DNA of 64,000 nucleotides from Weissella soli. GTDB lineage: Bacteria > Bacillota > Bacilli > Lactobacillales > Lactobacillaceae. Numbering within the stretch: position 1 is the first letter of the stretch; each line of letters opens with the position of its first letter. The notes under the pieces were generated by a model. The model was given only the letters and a program-made list of their open reading frames with translations. It made no database searches and was not told the DNA's origin. This document shows, one piece after another, positions 42,078 through 51,714 of this stretch. Where the stretch lies: NCBI RefSeq assembly GCF_001761545.1, contig NZ_CP017326.1:1-64000 (forward strand). Direction: 5' to 3'. Position numbers and translations under genes: made by a program.

Positions 42078-43913
42078 ATGGGTGCACACTCATTGAAGCA
42101 AGCATTGGTTGGTAAGCGACTAAAAACATTGGAAGAAGGGTCGCAACACTTAAGCAGGGGTAAAGCACTTGCATTGTTGTCATCCGACGCGCTTTCATCA
42201 GTAGCGTATGGAACTGAGCAAATTACGACCGCGTTGATTGCAGTTGGTTCCGCCGCTTTGTGGCTACAGTTGCCAATTGCCATTTTGGTGTTGGTATTGT
42301 TAGCTGCCATCACATTGTCATATCGACAAATTATTCACGCCTATCCATCTGGTGGGGGGGCCTATGTGGTCACTTCGACCAACTGGGGTCAAAAAGCTGG
42401 GTTAGTAGCCGGTGGTTCCTTACTCGTTGACTATATGTTGACGGTGGCGGTATCTGTGACGTCTGGTACCTCAGCTATCACCTCAGCCATTCCTGAATTG
42501 AATCAATACGCAGTACCCATTGCGATTGTCATCGTATTAATTCTAACATGGATTAATCTACGTGGCGTGCGTGAGTCGGCTGGCTTTTTGACGGTACCGG
42601 TGTATTTCTTTATTGTCATGATTTCATTCATGATTCTGTACGGATTGTACAATATTATTACGGGTAACGTAGAATATCAGGCGGCTAGTGCTGTGGGGAC
42701 GAGCTTTAAGGGCTTGACCTTGCTACTATTCATGCGAGCATTCTCAAGTGGTTCTTCATCATTGACTGGTGTTGAAGCCATTTCAAACGCGGTGCCTAAT
42801 TTTAAGGATCCTAAGCCCAAAAATGCAGCTGCTACATTGGTAATCATGTCTGTTATCTTGGCATTCTTCTTTGGTGGCATTACGTTCTTATCATATTGGT
42901 ACGGTATTCAACCGAATACAGACCAAACCGTTTTGGCTCAAATTGGAACCTCAATTTTTGGCCATGGTGTGATGTTTTATTTGTTGCAATTGGCAACTGC
43001 TTTAATTTTGGCAGTGGCAGCTAATACCGGCTTCTCGGCATTTCCACAGCTGGCTTTCAACCTGGCCAAGGACAAATTTATGCCCCATATTTATATGGAC
43101 AAGGGTGACCGACTGGGTTACTCAAACGGTATTTTATCCCTTGCCATCGGGTCAATCGTTTTGATCTTGATTTTCCATGGTTCAACGGAAGCCTTGATTC
43201 CATTGTATGCGGTAGGTGTGTTTATTCCATTTACGTTGTCACAATCGGGGATGATTATTCACTGGTTCCGCACGCGTGAAGGTGCCTGGTTTGGTAAGGC
43301 AACCATTAACTTCGTGGGAGCTTTGATTTCAGCCATTCTGGTTGTTACCTTGTTTTTGCTACACTTTGGATCTGTATGGCCATATTTGATTATCATGCCA
43401 GTACTCTTGCGCATGTTTATGGTTATCAACCAACACTACCGGACAATTGCCAAGCAATTACGGGTGATCTCGCAAGAACCAATCAAGCGGCATCACTATG
43501 ATGGTGCTACAATCATCATTTTAGTTTCTAATTTGACGCGGGTGACGGCTGAGGCCGTGGATTACGCCCAATCTGTCGGTGATAAGGTACTTGCAATGCA
43601 CGTCTCGTTTGATTCAAATCCCGAGAAGGAACATCGTTTGGGGGTTGAATTTAAACGTGAATTCCCAGATGTGCGCTATGTTGATATTCATTCATCTTAT
43701 CGTTCAATCACTGAACCAGCGGTGCGGTTTGTCGATGAAATTGCCAAGGGTGCTAAGGATCGTAATCATAGTTTGACCATTTTGATTCCACAATTCGTGC
43801 CACGTTATCCATGGCAAAATGCCTTGCATAATCAAAATAGTCTACGGTTACGAACGGCTTTGGCCAGTCGTGATATCACAATTTCAACGTATTACTTCCA
43901 CTTGAAGCAATAG
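42078..43913 (+). CDS. kimA: KimA-type potassium transporter (APC superfamily)
   Basis: 611 residues from ATG 42078 (CAGGAGAC upstream). Closely follows Bacillus KimA (YdaO) in order and motifs: KALALLSSDALSSVAYGTEQI, SYRQIIHAYPSGGGAYVV, SSSLTGVEAISNAVPNF, AANTGFSAFPQLAFNLAKD, then a cytoplasmic C-terminal domain of about 150 residues (from HHYDGATIIILVSNLTR) of UspA-like type. KimA is a high-affinity K+/H+ symporter inhibited by c-di-AMP. Many genome annotations call such proteins amino acid permeases. Monocistronic. Confidence 0.88.
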   Translation: MGAHSLKQALVGKRLKTLEEGSQHLSRGKALALLSSDALSSVAYGTEQITTALIAVGSAALWLQLPIAILVLVLLAAITLSYRQIIHAYPSGGGAYVVTSTNWGQKAGLVAGGSLLVDYMLTVAVSVTSGTSAITSAIPELNQYAVPIAIVIVLILTWINLRGVRESAGFLTVPVYFFIVMISFMILYGLYNIITGNVEYQAASAVGTSFKGLTLLLFMRAFSSGSSSLTGVEAISNAVPNFKDPKPKNAAATLVIMSVILAFFFGGITFLSYWYGIQPNTDQTVLAQIGTSIFGHGVMFYLLQLATALILAVAANTGFSAFPQLAFNLAKDKFMPHIYMDKGDRLGYSNGILSLAIGSIVLILIFHGSTEALIPLYAVGVFIPFTLSQSGMIIHWFRTREGAWFGKATINFVGALISAILVVTLFLLHFGSVWPYLIIMPVLLRMFMVINQHYRTIAKQLRVISQEPIKRHHYDGATIIILVSNLTRVTAEAVDYAQSVGDKVLAMHVSFDSNPEKEHRLGVEFKREFPDVRYVDIHSSYRSITEPAVRFVDEIAKGAKDRNHSLTILIPQFVPRYPWQNALHNQNSLRLRTALASRDITISTYYFHLKQ

Positions 43914-43952
43914 TTCAATTTGGTGAGTTAGCAACTCAAATAAAATAGTATG

Positions 43953-43985
43953 GTGAGCATCCCCTAGTGGGGTGCTCACTTTTTC
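43953..43985 (+). terminator. Terminator after kimA
   Basis: GTGAGCA-CCCC pairs with GGGG-TGCTCAC (one bulged T) and TTTTT follows. Confidence 0.85.
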
Positions 43986-44063
43986 GTTAGCTATCACTAT
44001 GAAAACCAGTTAGAATAGGCGATAATATTAATATTAAATTACAGGTAGGAAGGACGATTAATC

Positions 44064-45050
44064 ATGGATTATACAGTCAATGATGTCCGCCATGAATTAC
44101 AAATCTTACGGCAACGGATGCACAATGGAGAACTTCTAGATTCTTTAGGAGCAGAAGTTGGTAAGTTAATTGATGACTTGGATATGTATGATGTACCAAC
44201 TGAAGTTCGCCAATTGAGTACGGCCGAGACGGCACCACTTTTCATCAAATTAAGCGCATTGCAAGAGCAGCTAACCGCCAATGACCCTATCTTGATTTCA
44301 GATCAGGAAATTTTGGCATTATTGAATGCACTGCGGCAAACGGATCCCGAATTACGGGATCATGGGGTGTTCTTTTTCATTGCAGATGCTTTGCAACATC
44401 AAGCCTTTTCGGATGAGCAAATTGTCCTGATGACACGTTATCTATTGCAAGATAATGTGCTACTCTCACATATTACCGAGACTGAAAATGATGGGGTGTT
44501 CTTGCGATCATTTGCTGTTTTTATTCTGTCGATGTTAGCCTACGCAAACCGTCAGAGTAGTGTTGATTTATATTCAGATGAATTGCGCAATACCTTTATT
44601 GAACAGATTGCCACCTATATTTTGTTAGAAAAAGATACGCGGGGCTTTGTCGGCGAAAAGGGATGGGCCCACGCCTTTATGCATATCGGTAATTTACTGG
44701 ATGAGATTACAAGTGACGTGGAAACAACGCGAGCTGATAAATTATTTCTAGAAACGATTTTACTTGAGCGTTTGAAACGTTTAGATACGCCCATGGTGAT
44801 GGGCGAGACACGACGTATTGTCGGTTATCTCACCCATCTGGTGAATGTGAATCCAATTTATGCGCATTATTTTTTGAAGCAATTGAAGCAGTGGCGTCAA
44901 GAAATGACACGGCGGCTGCAGCCTGAAACGGAAGGTGACTGGCATCGTTTCTATAATCAGAGTCGCGTATTGACAGGATTATTATTACGGGATAATTTAC
45001 CAGACGAAATTTATAATTACTTAAATGAGGCACGGAACTTTTTAATTTAG
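44064..45050 (+). CDS. DUF2785 family protein
   Basis: 328 residues, soluble, helical. The DUF2785 pattern is present: TDPELRDHGVFFFIADAL, then VFLRSFAVFILSML, then LEKDTRGFVGEKGWAHAFMHIGNLLDE. Members are annotated as hypothetical; the HEAT-like helical layout suggests a scaffold or regulatory role, but nothing is known. SD GGAAGGACG lies upstream. Single gene before ddl. Confidence 0.88.
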   Translation: MDYTVNDVRHELQILRQRMHNGELLDSLGAEVGKLIDDLDMYDVPTEVRQLSTAETAPLFIKLSALQEQLTANDPILISDQEILALLNALRQTDPELRDHGVFFFIADALQHQAFSDEQIVLMTRYLLQDNVLLSHITETENDGVFLRSFAVFILSMLAYANRQSSVDLYSDELRNTFIEQIATYILLEKDTRGFVGEKGWAHAFMHIGNLLDEITSDVETTRADKLFLETILLERLKRLDTPMVMGETRRIVGYLTHLVNVNPIYAHYFLKQLKQWRQEMTRRLQPETEGDWHRFYNQSRVLTGLLLRDNLPDEIYNYLNEARNFLI

Positions 45051-45179
45051 TTAACATTGTCAATTTTTCAGTTTAAGTGAGAAATCCTGTGTTATAATTA
45101 GGGTTCGGATTCATTAGGTGAGAGCTCAAAAGCTCGGTATAAAATTTGGGGCAATACCCCGTAATCAGAGGAGCGTAGC

Positions 45180-46328
45180 ATGGCAAACAAGTTACACATT
45201 GCATTGTTGTTTGGTGGTAATTCATCAGAACATGACGTCTCAAAGCGGTCAGCGCATAATATCTATGACGCGATGGACAAGGAAAAGTACGACGTTGACG
45301 TATTTTTGATTTCACGCGATGGCATCTTCATGAGCCCTGAAGATTCAAGGCGTGTTTTTGATGGCGAAGATGAGGATACGGTTGTAGCTGAAGCAATGAA
45401 GCACATCGACTTGTCAAATCCGTTGGCAAACATCCAAAATTTGGGTGATGTTAAAGATATTGATTTGTTCTATCCAGTTGTTCACGGTAACTTAGGTGAA
45501 GATGGTACGTTGCAAGCTTTGTTCCGTATCTTGAACAAGCCATATATTGGACCAGGAATTGCCGCGTCAGCGATTTCGTTTGACAAGGACTTAACTAAGC
45601 GTATTTTGAACCAAGCCGGCATTCGTAATACGAAGTATGAATTGTTGACGGATCAAACCAAGGATCAATATACGTACGCCTCATTGGTCGAAAAGTTGGG
45701 TTCAGAAGTTTTGTTTGTGAAGGCAGCAAAACAAGGGTCATCAGTTGGTATTAATCGTGTTACCAACCAAGCAGAGTTTGAAGCTGGTTTGGCGGACGCT
45801 TTGCAATATGACTACAAGGTCTTGGTTGAAGCGGGGTTGAACCGACCACGTGAAGTCTTCATCGCGATTTTGGGTAATGAAGAGCCACGGGCATCACGCA
45901 TTGGCGGCATTGTGTTACCTGAGGCAGATGCCTGGTACGACTACAACAACAAGTTTGTGGACGCTTCAGGAATGGTCTTTGAATTGCCAGTCGTGCTAGA
46001 TGAGAGCGTGACCCAGGAAATCACTGAAATGGCTTTGGCAGCGTACAAGGCATTGGGACTAGTAGGTTTGACACGAATTGATTTCATGTTGGATGAGCAT
46101 AACGTGCCATACTTAGGCGAACCTAATACATTGCCAGGGTTTACCAACATCTCTTTGTATCCACAAATGTGGGAAGTTTCAGGATTGAGTTATTCAGCGC
46201 TAATTGATGAAATCATTAATTATGGGCTGGCTGAATTTGAGCGTAATGCTAAAATTTCATACGACTTCATTTCGCTAGGTGAAGAACGTGTGGGTAAGAA
46301 AGAATACAATGCGGAACGCGCAGAGTAA
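45180..46328 (+). CDS. ddl: D-alanine ligase of the D-Ala-D-Lac (Phe) type
   Basis: 382 residues of the ATP-grasp Ddl family: FGGNSSEHDVSKRSA, VVHGNLGEDGTLQ, FVKAAKQGSSVGI, TRIDFML and GEPNTLPGFT are all present. In the omega-loop motif WYDYNNKF the last residue (Phe259) stands where D-Ala-D-Ala ligases have Tyr; Leuconostoc and vancomycin-resistant lactobacilli have Phe there and make D-Ala-D-lactate. This predicts depsipeptide wall precursors and intrinsic vancomycin resistance. GAGGAG precedes ATG 45180, and a TATAAT lies at 45093-45098. Confidence 0.95.
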   Translation: MANKLHIALLFGGNSSEHDVSKRSAHNIYDAMDKEKYDVDVFLISRDGIFMSPEDSRRVFDGEDEDTVVAEAMKHIDLSNPLANIQNLGDVKDIDLFYPVVHGNLGEDGTLQALFRILNKPYIGPGIAASAISFDKDLTKRILNQAGIRNTKYELLTDQTKDQYTYASLVEKLGSEVLFVKAAKQGSSVGINRVTNQAEFEAGLADALQYDYKVLVEAGLNRPREVFIAILGNEEPRASRIGGIVLPEADAWYDYNNKFVDASGMVFELPVVLDESVTQEITEMALAAYKALGLVGLTRIDFMLDEHNVPYLGEPNTLPGFTNISLYPQMWEVSGLSYSALIDEIINYGLAEFERNAKISYDFISLGEERVGKKEYNAERAE

Positions 46329-46335
46329 TAAGTAA

Positions 46336-46367
46336 GAGGCCTGGCTGCTTGCCAGGCTTTTATTTTG
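46336..46367 (+). terminator. Terminator after ddl
   Basis: A GCCTGGC/GCCAGGC stem with a 5-nt loop and a T-rich tail. Confidence 0.8.
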
Positions 46368-46433
46368 TTTTGAAACACCCAGGATTTCGGGGTATACTGT
46401 TAGTTTGAGAGACTGTGTAGATAAGGAGATAAC

Positions 46434-47039
46434 ATGGCACAATTATTTTTTCGCTATGGTGCAATGGCGAGTGGTAAGAGCATTGAAATTCTAAAAGTGG
46501 CTCATAATTATGAAATACAAAATCGCCATGTATTATTACTGACTAGTGCATTGGATGACCGTACGCAAATTGGTGCGATTGCTTCACGGATTGGGATGCA
46601 ACGGGAAGCAATTGCGATTCATGATGAAGATAACTTGTATGATTTGGTGCAAACCCAGGCGAATGATATTGCGGCTGTGTTGATCGACGAAGCCCAATTT
46701 ATGACCAAAGCACAAGTTTTACAGCTGACCCAAGTTGTTGATGAGTTGCAGATTGCAGTCATGGCTTATGGACTAAAAAACGATGCGTTTAACCAATTAT
46801 TTCCAGGCTCAGAAGCCCTGTTATTATATGCTGACAAAATTGAAGAAGTGAAAACCTTGTGCTCGTTTTGTACACGTAAGGCGACAATGAACCTGCGTGT
46901 TTCAGGTGGCCAACCGGTGTATGCCGGTGCCCAAATACAGGTTGGTGGTGATGAAGCTTACATGCCAGTTTGCCGACTTCACTACAATCACCCAGATATG
47001 GCAGCATTGGCGCACCGCATTAGTGCCGTCAACGAATAA
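46434..47039 (+). CDS. tdk: Thymidine kinase
   Basis: 201 residues, type II thymidine kinase for dTMP salvage. P-loop [10 protein letters not shown] (7-16), Walker B-like VLIDEAQFM (about 81-89), zinc-binding CSFCTRKA (about 143) with a later CRLHY, and the thymidine-binding loop that includes [22 protein letters not shown]. First gene of the conserved tdk-prfA-prmC-ywlC-glyA string. Confidence 0.96.
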   Translation: MAQLFFRYGAMASGKSIEILKVAHNYEIQNRHVLLLTSALDDRTQIGAIASRIGMQREAIAIHDEDNLYDLVQTQANDIAAVLIDEAQFMTKAQVLQLTQVVDELQIAVMAYGLKNDAFNQLFPGSEALLLYADKIEEVKTLCSFCTRKATMNLRVSGGQPVYAGAQIQVGGDEAYMPVCRLHYNHPDMAALAHRISAVNE

Positions 47040-47063
47040 GATACATAAAGAGAGAATTTACTA

Positions 47064-48143
47064 ATGGATGAGATTTTTGAAAAAGTTCAAGCTGTCGTCG
47101 ACCGTTACGATGAAATCAGTGAATTATTAAGTGATCCGGCTGTTATTGGAGACACTAACCGTTTCATGGCCCTTTCTAAAGAAGAGGGTAGTTTGCGTGA
47201 TACGGTTGATGTCTTTCGTCGTTACAAGAAGGTCGTTGAAGATATCGAAAGTGACAATGAATTGTTGCGTGAGAAGCTTGATCCGGACATGGAAGAATTG
47301 ACGAAGGATGAACTGAAAGAATTAACGGCTGAAAAAGAAGAGATGGAAGCCCAGCTGAAGGTTTTGCTCTTGCCAAAGGATCCCAATGACGATAAAAACA
47401 TCATTATGGAGATTCACGGTGCTGCCGGTGGTGAGGAAGCGGCCTTATTTGCGGCTGATTTGTATAACATGTACGCCCGCTATGCAGAAAAGCAAGGTTG
47501 GCAAGTTGAAATCATCGATGAAAACAAGACTGAAATTGGTGGGTACAAAGAAGTTGTCTTAATGATTACTGGTAATAACGTGTATTCAAAGTTGAAGTTT
47601 GAGAATGGTGCGCATCGCGTGCAACGTGTGCCTGAAACAGAAACGGCTGGGCGGGTGCACACTTCCACAGCCACGGTTGGTGTGATGCCAGAATATGAAG
47701 ATGTGGACATTACGATTGAAGATAAAGATCTACGGGTTGATGTGTTCCGAGCTTCTGGAGCTGGTGGCCAACATATCAACAAGACTTCATCAGCTGTCCG
47801 TATGACCCACTTGCCAACGGGGATTGTGGTCTCAATGCAAGACCAACGTTCACAACAACAAAATCGTACCAAGGCGATGGAGATCATGAAGGCACGGGTC
47901 TACGACTTTTTTGCGTCACAAAATGAGGCTGAATACGCTGAACAACGTAAAACGGCCGTTGGAACGGGTGATCGTTCAGAACGTATTCGGACATACAATT
48001 ACCCACAAAACCGGGTGACAGATCACCGGATTGGGTTATCGTTGAGCAAGTTGGACCGTATCGTCAATGGTGAATTGGATGATATCATCGATGCTTTGGT
48101 GATTGCAGACCAAACGGCCAAGCTGGAAGCACTTAAGAATTAG
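47064..48143 (+). CDS. prfA: Peptide chain release factor 1
   Basis: 359 residues, reads UAA and UAG and triggers peptide release. The GGQ motif is in [17 protein letters not shown] (near residue 235), and the release-factor-1 recognition region with the PET/PAT-type loop lies in [18 protein letters not shown]. The N-terminal coiled domain is intact. It precedes prmC, whose product methylates the GGQ glutamine. Confidence 0.97.
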   Translation: MDEIFEKVQAVVDRYDEISELLSDPAVIGDTNRFMALSKEEGSLRDTVDVFRRYKKVVEDIESDNELLREKLDPDMEELTKDELKELTAEKEEMEAQLKVLLLPKDPNDDKNIIMEIHGAAGGEEAALFAADLYNMYARYAEKQGWQVEIIDENKTEIGGYKEVVLMITGNNVYSKLKFENGAHRVQRVPETETAGRVHTSTATVGVMPEYEDVDITIEDKDLRVDVFRASGAGGQHINKTSSAVRMTHLPTGIVVSMQDQRSQQQNRTKAMEIMKARVYDFFASQNEAEYAEQRKTAVGTGDRSERIRTYNYPQNRVTDHRIGLSLSKLDRIVNGELDDIIDALVIADQTAKLEALKN

Positions 48144-48152
48144 TAGGCGGAT

Positions 48153-49007
48153 ATGTTTGAAGAACAAATGACATTTGAAGCCCTACGTAACTGGGGTGAT
48201 TTTCGGTTAGAACCATATCTGCATGACAAAGAAGAACGCATGGCGCAGTTGGACTATTTACTAACGGGTATGATGGATTGGTCATACTCTCAATTAGCCA
48301 GTAATCTCAACACAGTGATTGAAGACGAGAAGCGGATTCGTTTTGAGGTCGCAGTGCGAGCCATTCAAGGTGGTGTCCCTGTGCAATATGCCTTAGGCCA
48401 TGCGGCTTTTTATGGGCGTGAGTTTAATGTGGATCGACGTGTTTTGATCCCACGACCAGAGACAGAAGAATTGGTTGAGTGGCTTTTGCGTGATCAACCG
48501 CAAACGAGCCAAACAGTGTTAGACATTGGGACTGGTTCAGGTGCGATTGCCTTAACCTTGGCCTTGGAACGACCACAATGGCATGTCACTGCTAGTGATA
48601 TTTCCCATGATGCGCTCACGGTAGCCCAGGAAAATGGGCAAAAGTTTGGGGTTTCAGTCACGTATGTTGAAAGCGATCTGTTTGCTAATATCCAGGAACA
48701 ATATGATGTGATTGTTAGCAATCCACCTTACATTCCTGATAGTGAACGCGACGTGATGGACGACTCTGTCTTAGTCTTTGAACCGGCAGTGGCTTTATTT
48801 GCCGATGATGCTGGTTTAGCACTATACAAAGCAATTGCGCAGGATTTGTTAGATCATTTAAAGCCAAAAGGCGTCGCATACTTTGAGATTGGGTACCTAC
48901 AAGGGCCCGCTTTGCTAGGTGTGTTTGGTGAATTGCCAAATGTGACCGTTGAGTTGCGCCAAGATATGGCAGGACATGATCGGATGATTAAAGTCACCCG
49001 CAAGTAA
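48153..49007 (+). CDS. prmC: Release factor glutamine N5-methyltransferase
   Basis: 284 residues. Methylates Gln of the GGQ motif in RF1 and RF2 using SAM. SAM motif VLDIGTGSGAIAL and the catalytic NPPY in VSNPPYIPDSE are present, as is the helical N-terminal domain (VQYALGHAAFYGREFNVD leads into the core). It starts 9 bp after prfA. Confidence 0.96.
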   Translation: MFEEQMTFEALRNWGDFRLEPYLHDKEERMAQLDYLLTGMMDWSYSQLASNLNTVIEDEKRIRFEVAVRAIQGGVPVQYALGHAAFYGREFNVDRRVLIPRPETEELVEWLLRDQPQTSQTVLDIGTGSGAIALTLALERPQWHVTASDISHDALTVAQENGQKFGVSVTYVESDLFANIQEQYDVIVSNPPYIPDSERDVMDDSVLVFEPAVALFADDAGLALYKAIAQDLLDHLKPKGVAYFEIGYLQGPALLGVFGELPNVTVELRQDMAGHDRMIKVTRK

Positions 49008-49031
49008 AATAAATGTTTAGAAGGGGGAAGA

Positions 49032-50060
49032 ATGATGGAAACGAAAATTTGGGCAGTTAATGAAATAGAGCAAGCAGCGAAGGCGATTAAGCGTGGTTCG
49101 TTAGTTGCTTTTCCGACTGAGACAGTTTATGGATTGGGGGCGGATGCTTTTAATGAACAAGCTGTTGGTAAGGTCTATGCTGCCAAAGGTCGACCATCTG
49201 ATAACCCGCTGATTGTGCATGTCGCGGATGCTGAACAAGTGGAAAAATATGCCATGGTTGATGCTCGCGCAAAGAAAGTGATGGATGCTTTTTGGCCGGG
49301 CCCTTTGACAATTATTTTACCGGTGGTGCGCGGGGCCATTTCACATACCGTGACGGGGGGACTGGAAACAGTGGCTTCACGGATGCCAGATAATGATGTG
49401 ACCCGGACCTTGATTAGGATGGCTGACACGCCAATCGTTGGTCCATCAGCGAATACATCCGGTAAACCTAGCCCCACAACTGCGCAACATGTTTATCATG
49501 ATTTACATGGGAAAATCGCCGGTATTCTCGATGATGGTGCCACAACGATCGGTGTTGAATCTACGGTAATCGATTTGTCAGTCGCACAACCAGCTGTATT
49601 ACGGCCAGGTAAAATCACGCCAGAACAACTGGAAGCAGTTTTGGGTGAGCCAGTGGATTCCGAGGTACATCAAGTGGCTGCCAGTGAGGCACCAAAAGCA
49701 CCAGGGATGAAGTATCGGCACTATGCACCCGACAAGGATGTTTATATGGTGGCGCGTGAAGATTGGACGCAAGCAATTATCTGGGCCCAAGGTCAATTGG
49801 CACCAGTGGGGCTCATGCTACCTAACGATTTGATTGTCGAGCACCAGTTAGCGGGGATGAACTTTGTTTGGTCACTAGGTAATGATGATGCTGAGGCGGC
49901 CGCAAAGTTATTTGCAGGTTTGCGGTATTTTGATGATCGTGATGATATTGCCACAATTTTGGTGGCCGAATTAGCGCACACTTCAGCGAATGCCGCTTAC
50001 AATAATCGTTTAGGTAAATCCTCAAGTGGTCAAAAATTCAATGTAACGGACTTTATGTAA
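49032..50060 (+). CDS. ywlC: Threonylcarbamoyl-AMP synthase (Sua5/YwlC)
   Basis: 342 residues. Makes threonylcarbamoyl-AMP from Thr, bicarbonate and ATP for the t6A modification of ANN-reading tRNAs. The YrdC-like domain (about 1-205) holds GSLVAFPTETVYGLGADA and KGRPSDNPLIVHV; the Sua5 C-terminal domain (about 215-342) begins after APGMKYRHYAP. It is the full two-domain form. Starts at ATG 49032 or 49035, both close to GGGGGAAG. Confidence 0.95.
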   Translation: MMETKIWAVNEIEQAAKAIKRGSLVAFPTETVYGLGADAFNEQAVGKVYAAKGRPSDNPLIVHVADAEQVEKYAMVDARAKKVMDAFWPGPLTIILPVVRGAISHTVTGGLETVASRMPDNDVTRTLIRMADTPIVGPSANTSGKPSPTTAQHVYHDLHGKIAGILDDGATTIGVESTVIDLSVAQPAVLRPGKITPEQLEAVLGEPVDSEVHQVAASEAPKAPGMKYRHYAPDKDVYMVAREDWTQAIIWAQGQLAPVGLMLPNDLIVEHQLAGMNFVWSLGNDDAEAAAKLFAGLRYFDDRDDIATILVAELAHTSANAAYNNRLGKSSSGQKFNVTDFM

Positions 50061-50065
50061 TTATC

Positions 50066-50097
50066 AAGACACTTTCGACTGAGAAGGTGTCTTTATT
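50066..50097 (+). terminator. Terminator after ywlC
   Basis: AAGACAC.../...GTGTCTT hairpin with a TTTAT tail. Confidence 0.7.
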
Positions 50098-50218
50098 TGT
50101 ATATTATCGAATATTTATCTGTATAAATCGCTGATTATTCGGTTTTAAAAAACGAAATGGTGTAAGTTTAGCGGATGTAGTATAAAATGTAGGTATACAT
50201 CTTAGGAGGACGTTATCC

Positions 50219-51466
50219 ATGAACTATCGTGAATTTGACCCTGAATTGTGGGCAGCTATTGATCGTGAAGCTGATCGTCAAGAGCATAATATCGAGTTGA
50301 TCGCATCAGAAAATATCGCATCTGCCGGTGTTCGTGCCGCACAAGGTAGTATCCTAACTAACAAATACGCTGAAGGTTATCCTGGTAAGCGTTACTATGG
50401 TGGCACTGAGTTTGTCGATCAAGTTGAGCAACTAGCGATTGATCGTGCCAAGGCATTATTTGGTGCTGAATACGCCAACGTCCAACCTCATTCAGGTTCC
50501 CAAGCAAACGCCGCTGTTTATGCGGCATTGTTGGAACCTGGTGACCATGTGTTAGGGTTGGATTTGAATGCAGGGGGTCACTTAACGCACGGTTCTTCAG
50601 TTAACTTCTCAGGTAAGACTTATGATTTCCATGCCTATGGTTTGGATGAAAATGAATTAATCGACTATGATCAAGTCGCTGCCTTGGCAGAAGAATTTAA
50701 GCCTAAGTTGATTGTGACCGGCGCTTCGGCCTATTCACGCTTTATAGACTTTGACCGTTTCCGTGAGATTGCGGATGCGGTGGGAGCTTATTTGATGGTT
50801 GATATGGCTCACATTGCTGGCTTAGTGGCCGCAGGTGTCCACCCATCACCTGTCGGCATTGCAGATGTCGTGACAACGACCACGCATAAAACGTTACGTG
50901 GTCCTCGTGGTGGCCTGATCTTGGCTAAAGAAGCGCTGGGTAAGAAGCTGAATTCGGCTATTTTCCCCGGCACGCAAGGTGGTCCTTTGGAACATGTGAT
51001 TGCTGGTAAAGCGGTTGCATTCTATGAGGATGCACAACCAAGCTTCAAAGAATACGGTAAGCAAATTGTGGCCAATGCCAAGGCGATGGCCGATGAATTT
51101 GCTAAGTCTGATTTGGTCCGGGTGATTTCTGGTGGGACCGACAATCACTTGTTCAATCTAGATCTGACACCAACTGGCTTGACTGGTAAGGCAGTCCAAA
51201 ATCTGTTGGATACTGTCGCAATCACGACTAACAAGGAAGCCATTCCAAATGAACCCCGTAGCCCATTTATCACCTCTGGTATTCGTATTGGCACACCAGC
51301 CATTACAACCCGCGGTTTCAAGGAAGCAGAGTCACGCGAAGTTGCTCGACTCATCTTGCGAGTTTTGGCTAATCCTGAAGATCAAGCAAACCTTGATCAA
51401 GTGGCTACCGAAGTACGTGCTTTGACAGAACGTTTCCCTTTGGATCAAATTGAACACGCAGAATAA
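50219..51466 (+). CDS. glyA: Serine hydroxymethyltransferase
   Basis: 415 residues. PLP enzyme that converts Ser and tetrahydrofolate to Gly and methylene-THF. N-terminal [21 protein letters not shown], the PLP lysine in [14 protein letters not shown] and C-terminal [16 protein letters not shown] are intact. AGGAGGACG lies ahead of ATG 50219. It is separated from ywlC by a terminator, with a possible -10 (TATAAA, 50181-50186), so it is its own unit. Confidence 0.97.
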   Translation: MNYREFDPELWAAIDREADRQEHNIELIASENIASAGVRAAQGSILTNKYAEGYPGKRYYGGTEFVDQVEQLAIDRAKALFGAEYANVQPHSGSQANAAVYAALLEPGDHVLGLDLNAGGHLTHGSSVNFSGKTYDFHAYGLDENELIDYDQVAALAEEFKPKLIVTGASAYSRFIDFDRFREIADAVGAYLMVDMAHIAGLVAAGVHPSPVGIADVVTTTTHKTLRGPRGGLILAKEALGKKLNSAIFPGTQGGPLEHVIAGKAVAFYEDAQPSFKEYGKQIVANAKAMADEFAKSDLVRVISGGTDNHLFNLDLTPTGLTGKAVQNLLDTVAITTNKEAIPNEPRSPFITSGIRIGTPAITTRGFKEAESREVARLILRVLANPEDQANLDQVATEVRALTERFPLDQIEHAE

Positions 51467-51488
51467 TCATTGAAATAGCAACAGGTTT

Positions 51489-51521
51489 AACTCATGGATG
51501 TCAGCATTCATGAGTTTTTAT
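51489..51521 (+). terminator. Terminator after glyA
   Basis: An AACTCATG/CATGAGTT stem extended by an inner ATG/CAT pair; TTTTTA follows. Confidence 0.8.
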
Positions 51522-51584
51522 TTGCGCCTAACACGCCTACCTTAACTAAAATATAAATTTTACTAGACACATTGTAGCAAAGTG

Positions 51585-51613
51585 TTGAACAAAAGATGTT
51601 ACAGGTGTAAACT
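51585..51613 (+). promoter_or_regulatory. Promoter of the YhgE-like gene
   Basis: TTGAAC (51585-51590), 17-bp spacer, TAAACT (51608-51613), leaving a leader of about 100 nt. It matches the oatA promoter in spacing and -10. Confidence 0.6.
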
Positions 51614-51714
51614 TACAATTTGTTAATGCCCTGTTCCATTAACCGCATTTATTTTATTACTAGAAAATATCAACATTGTGATACACGGCAGGGTGTGTAA
51701 TTGGAGGAGTAGAC

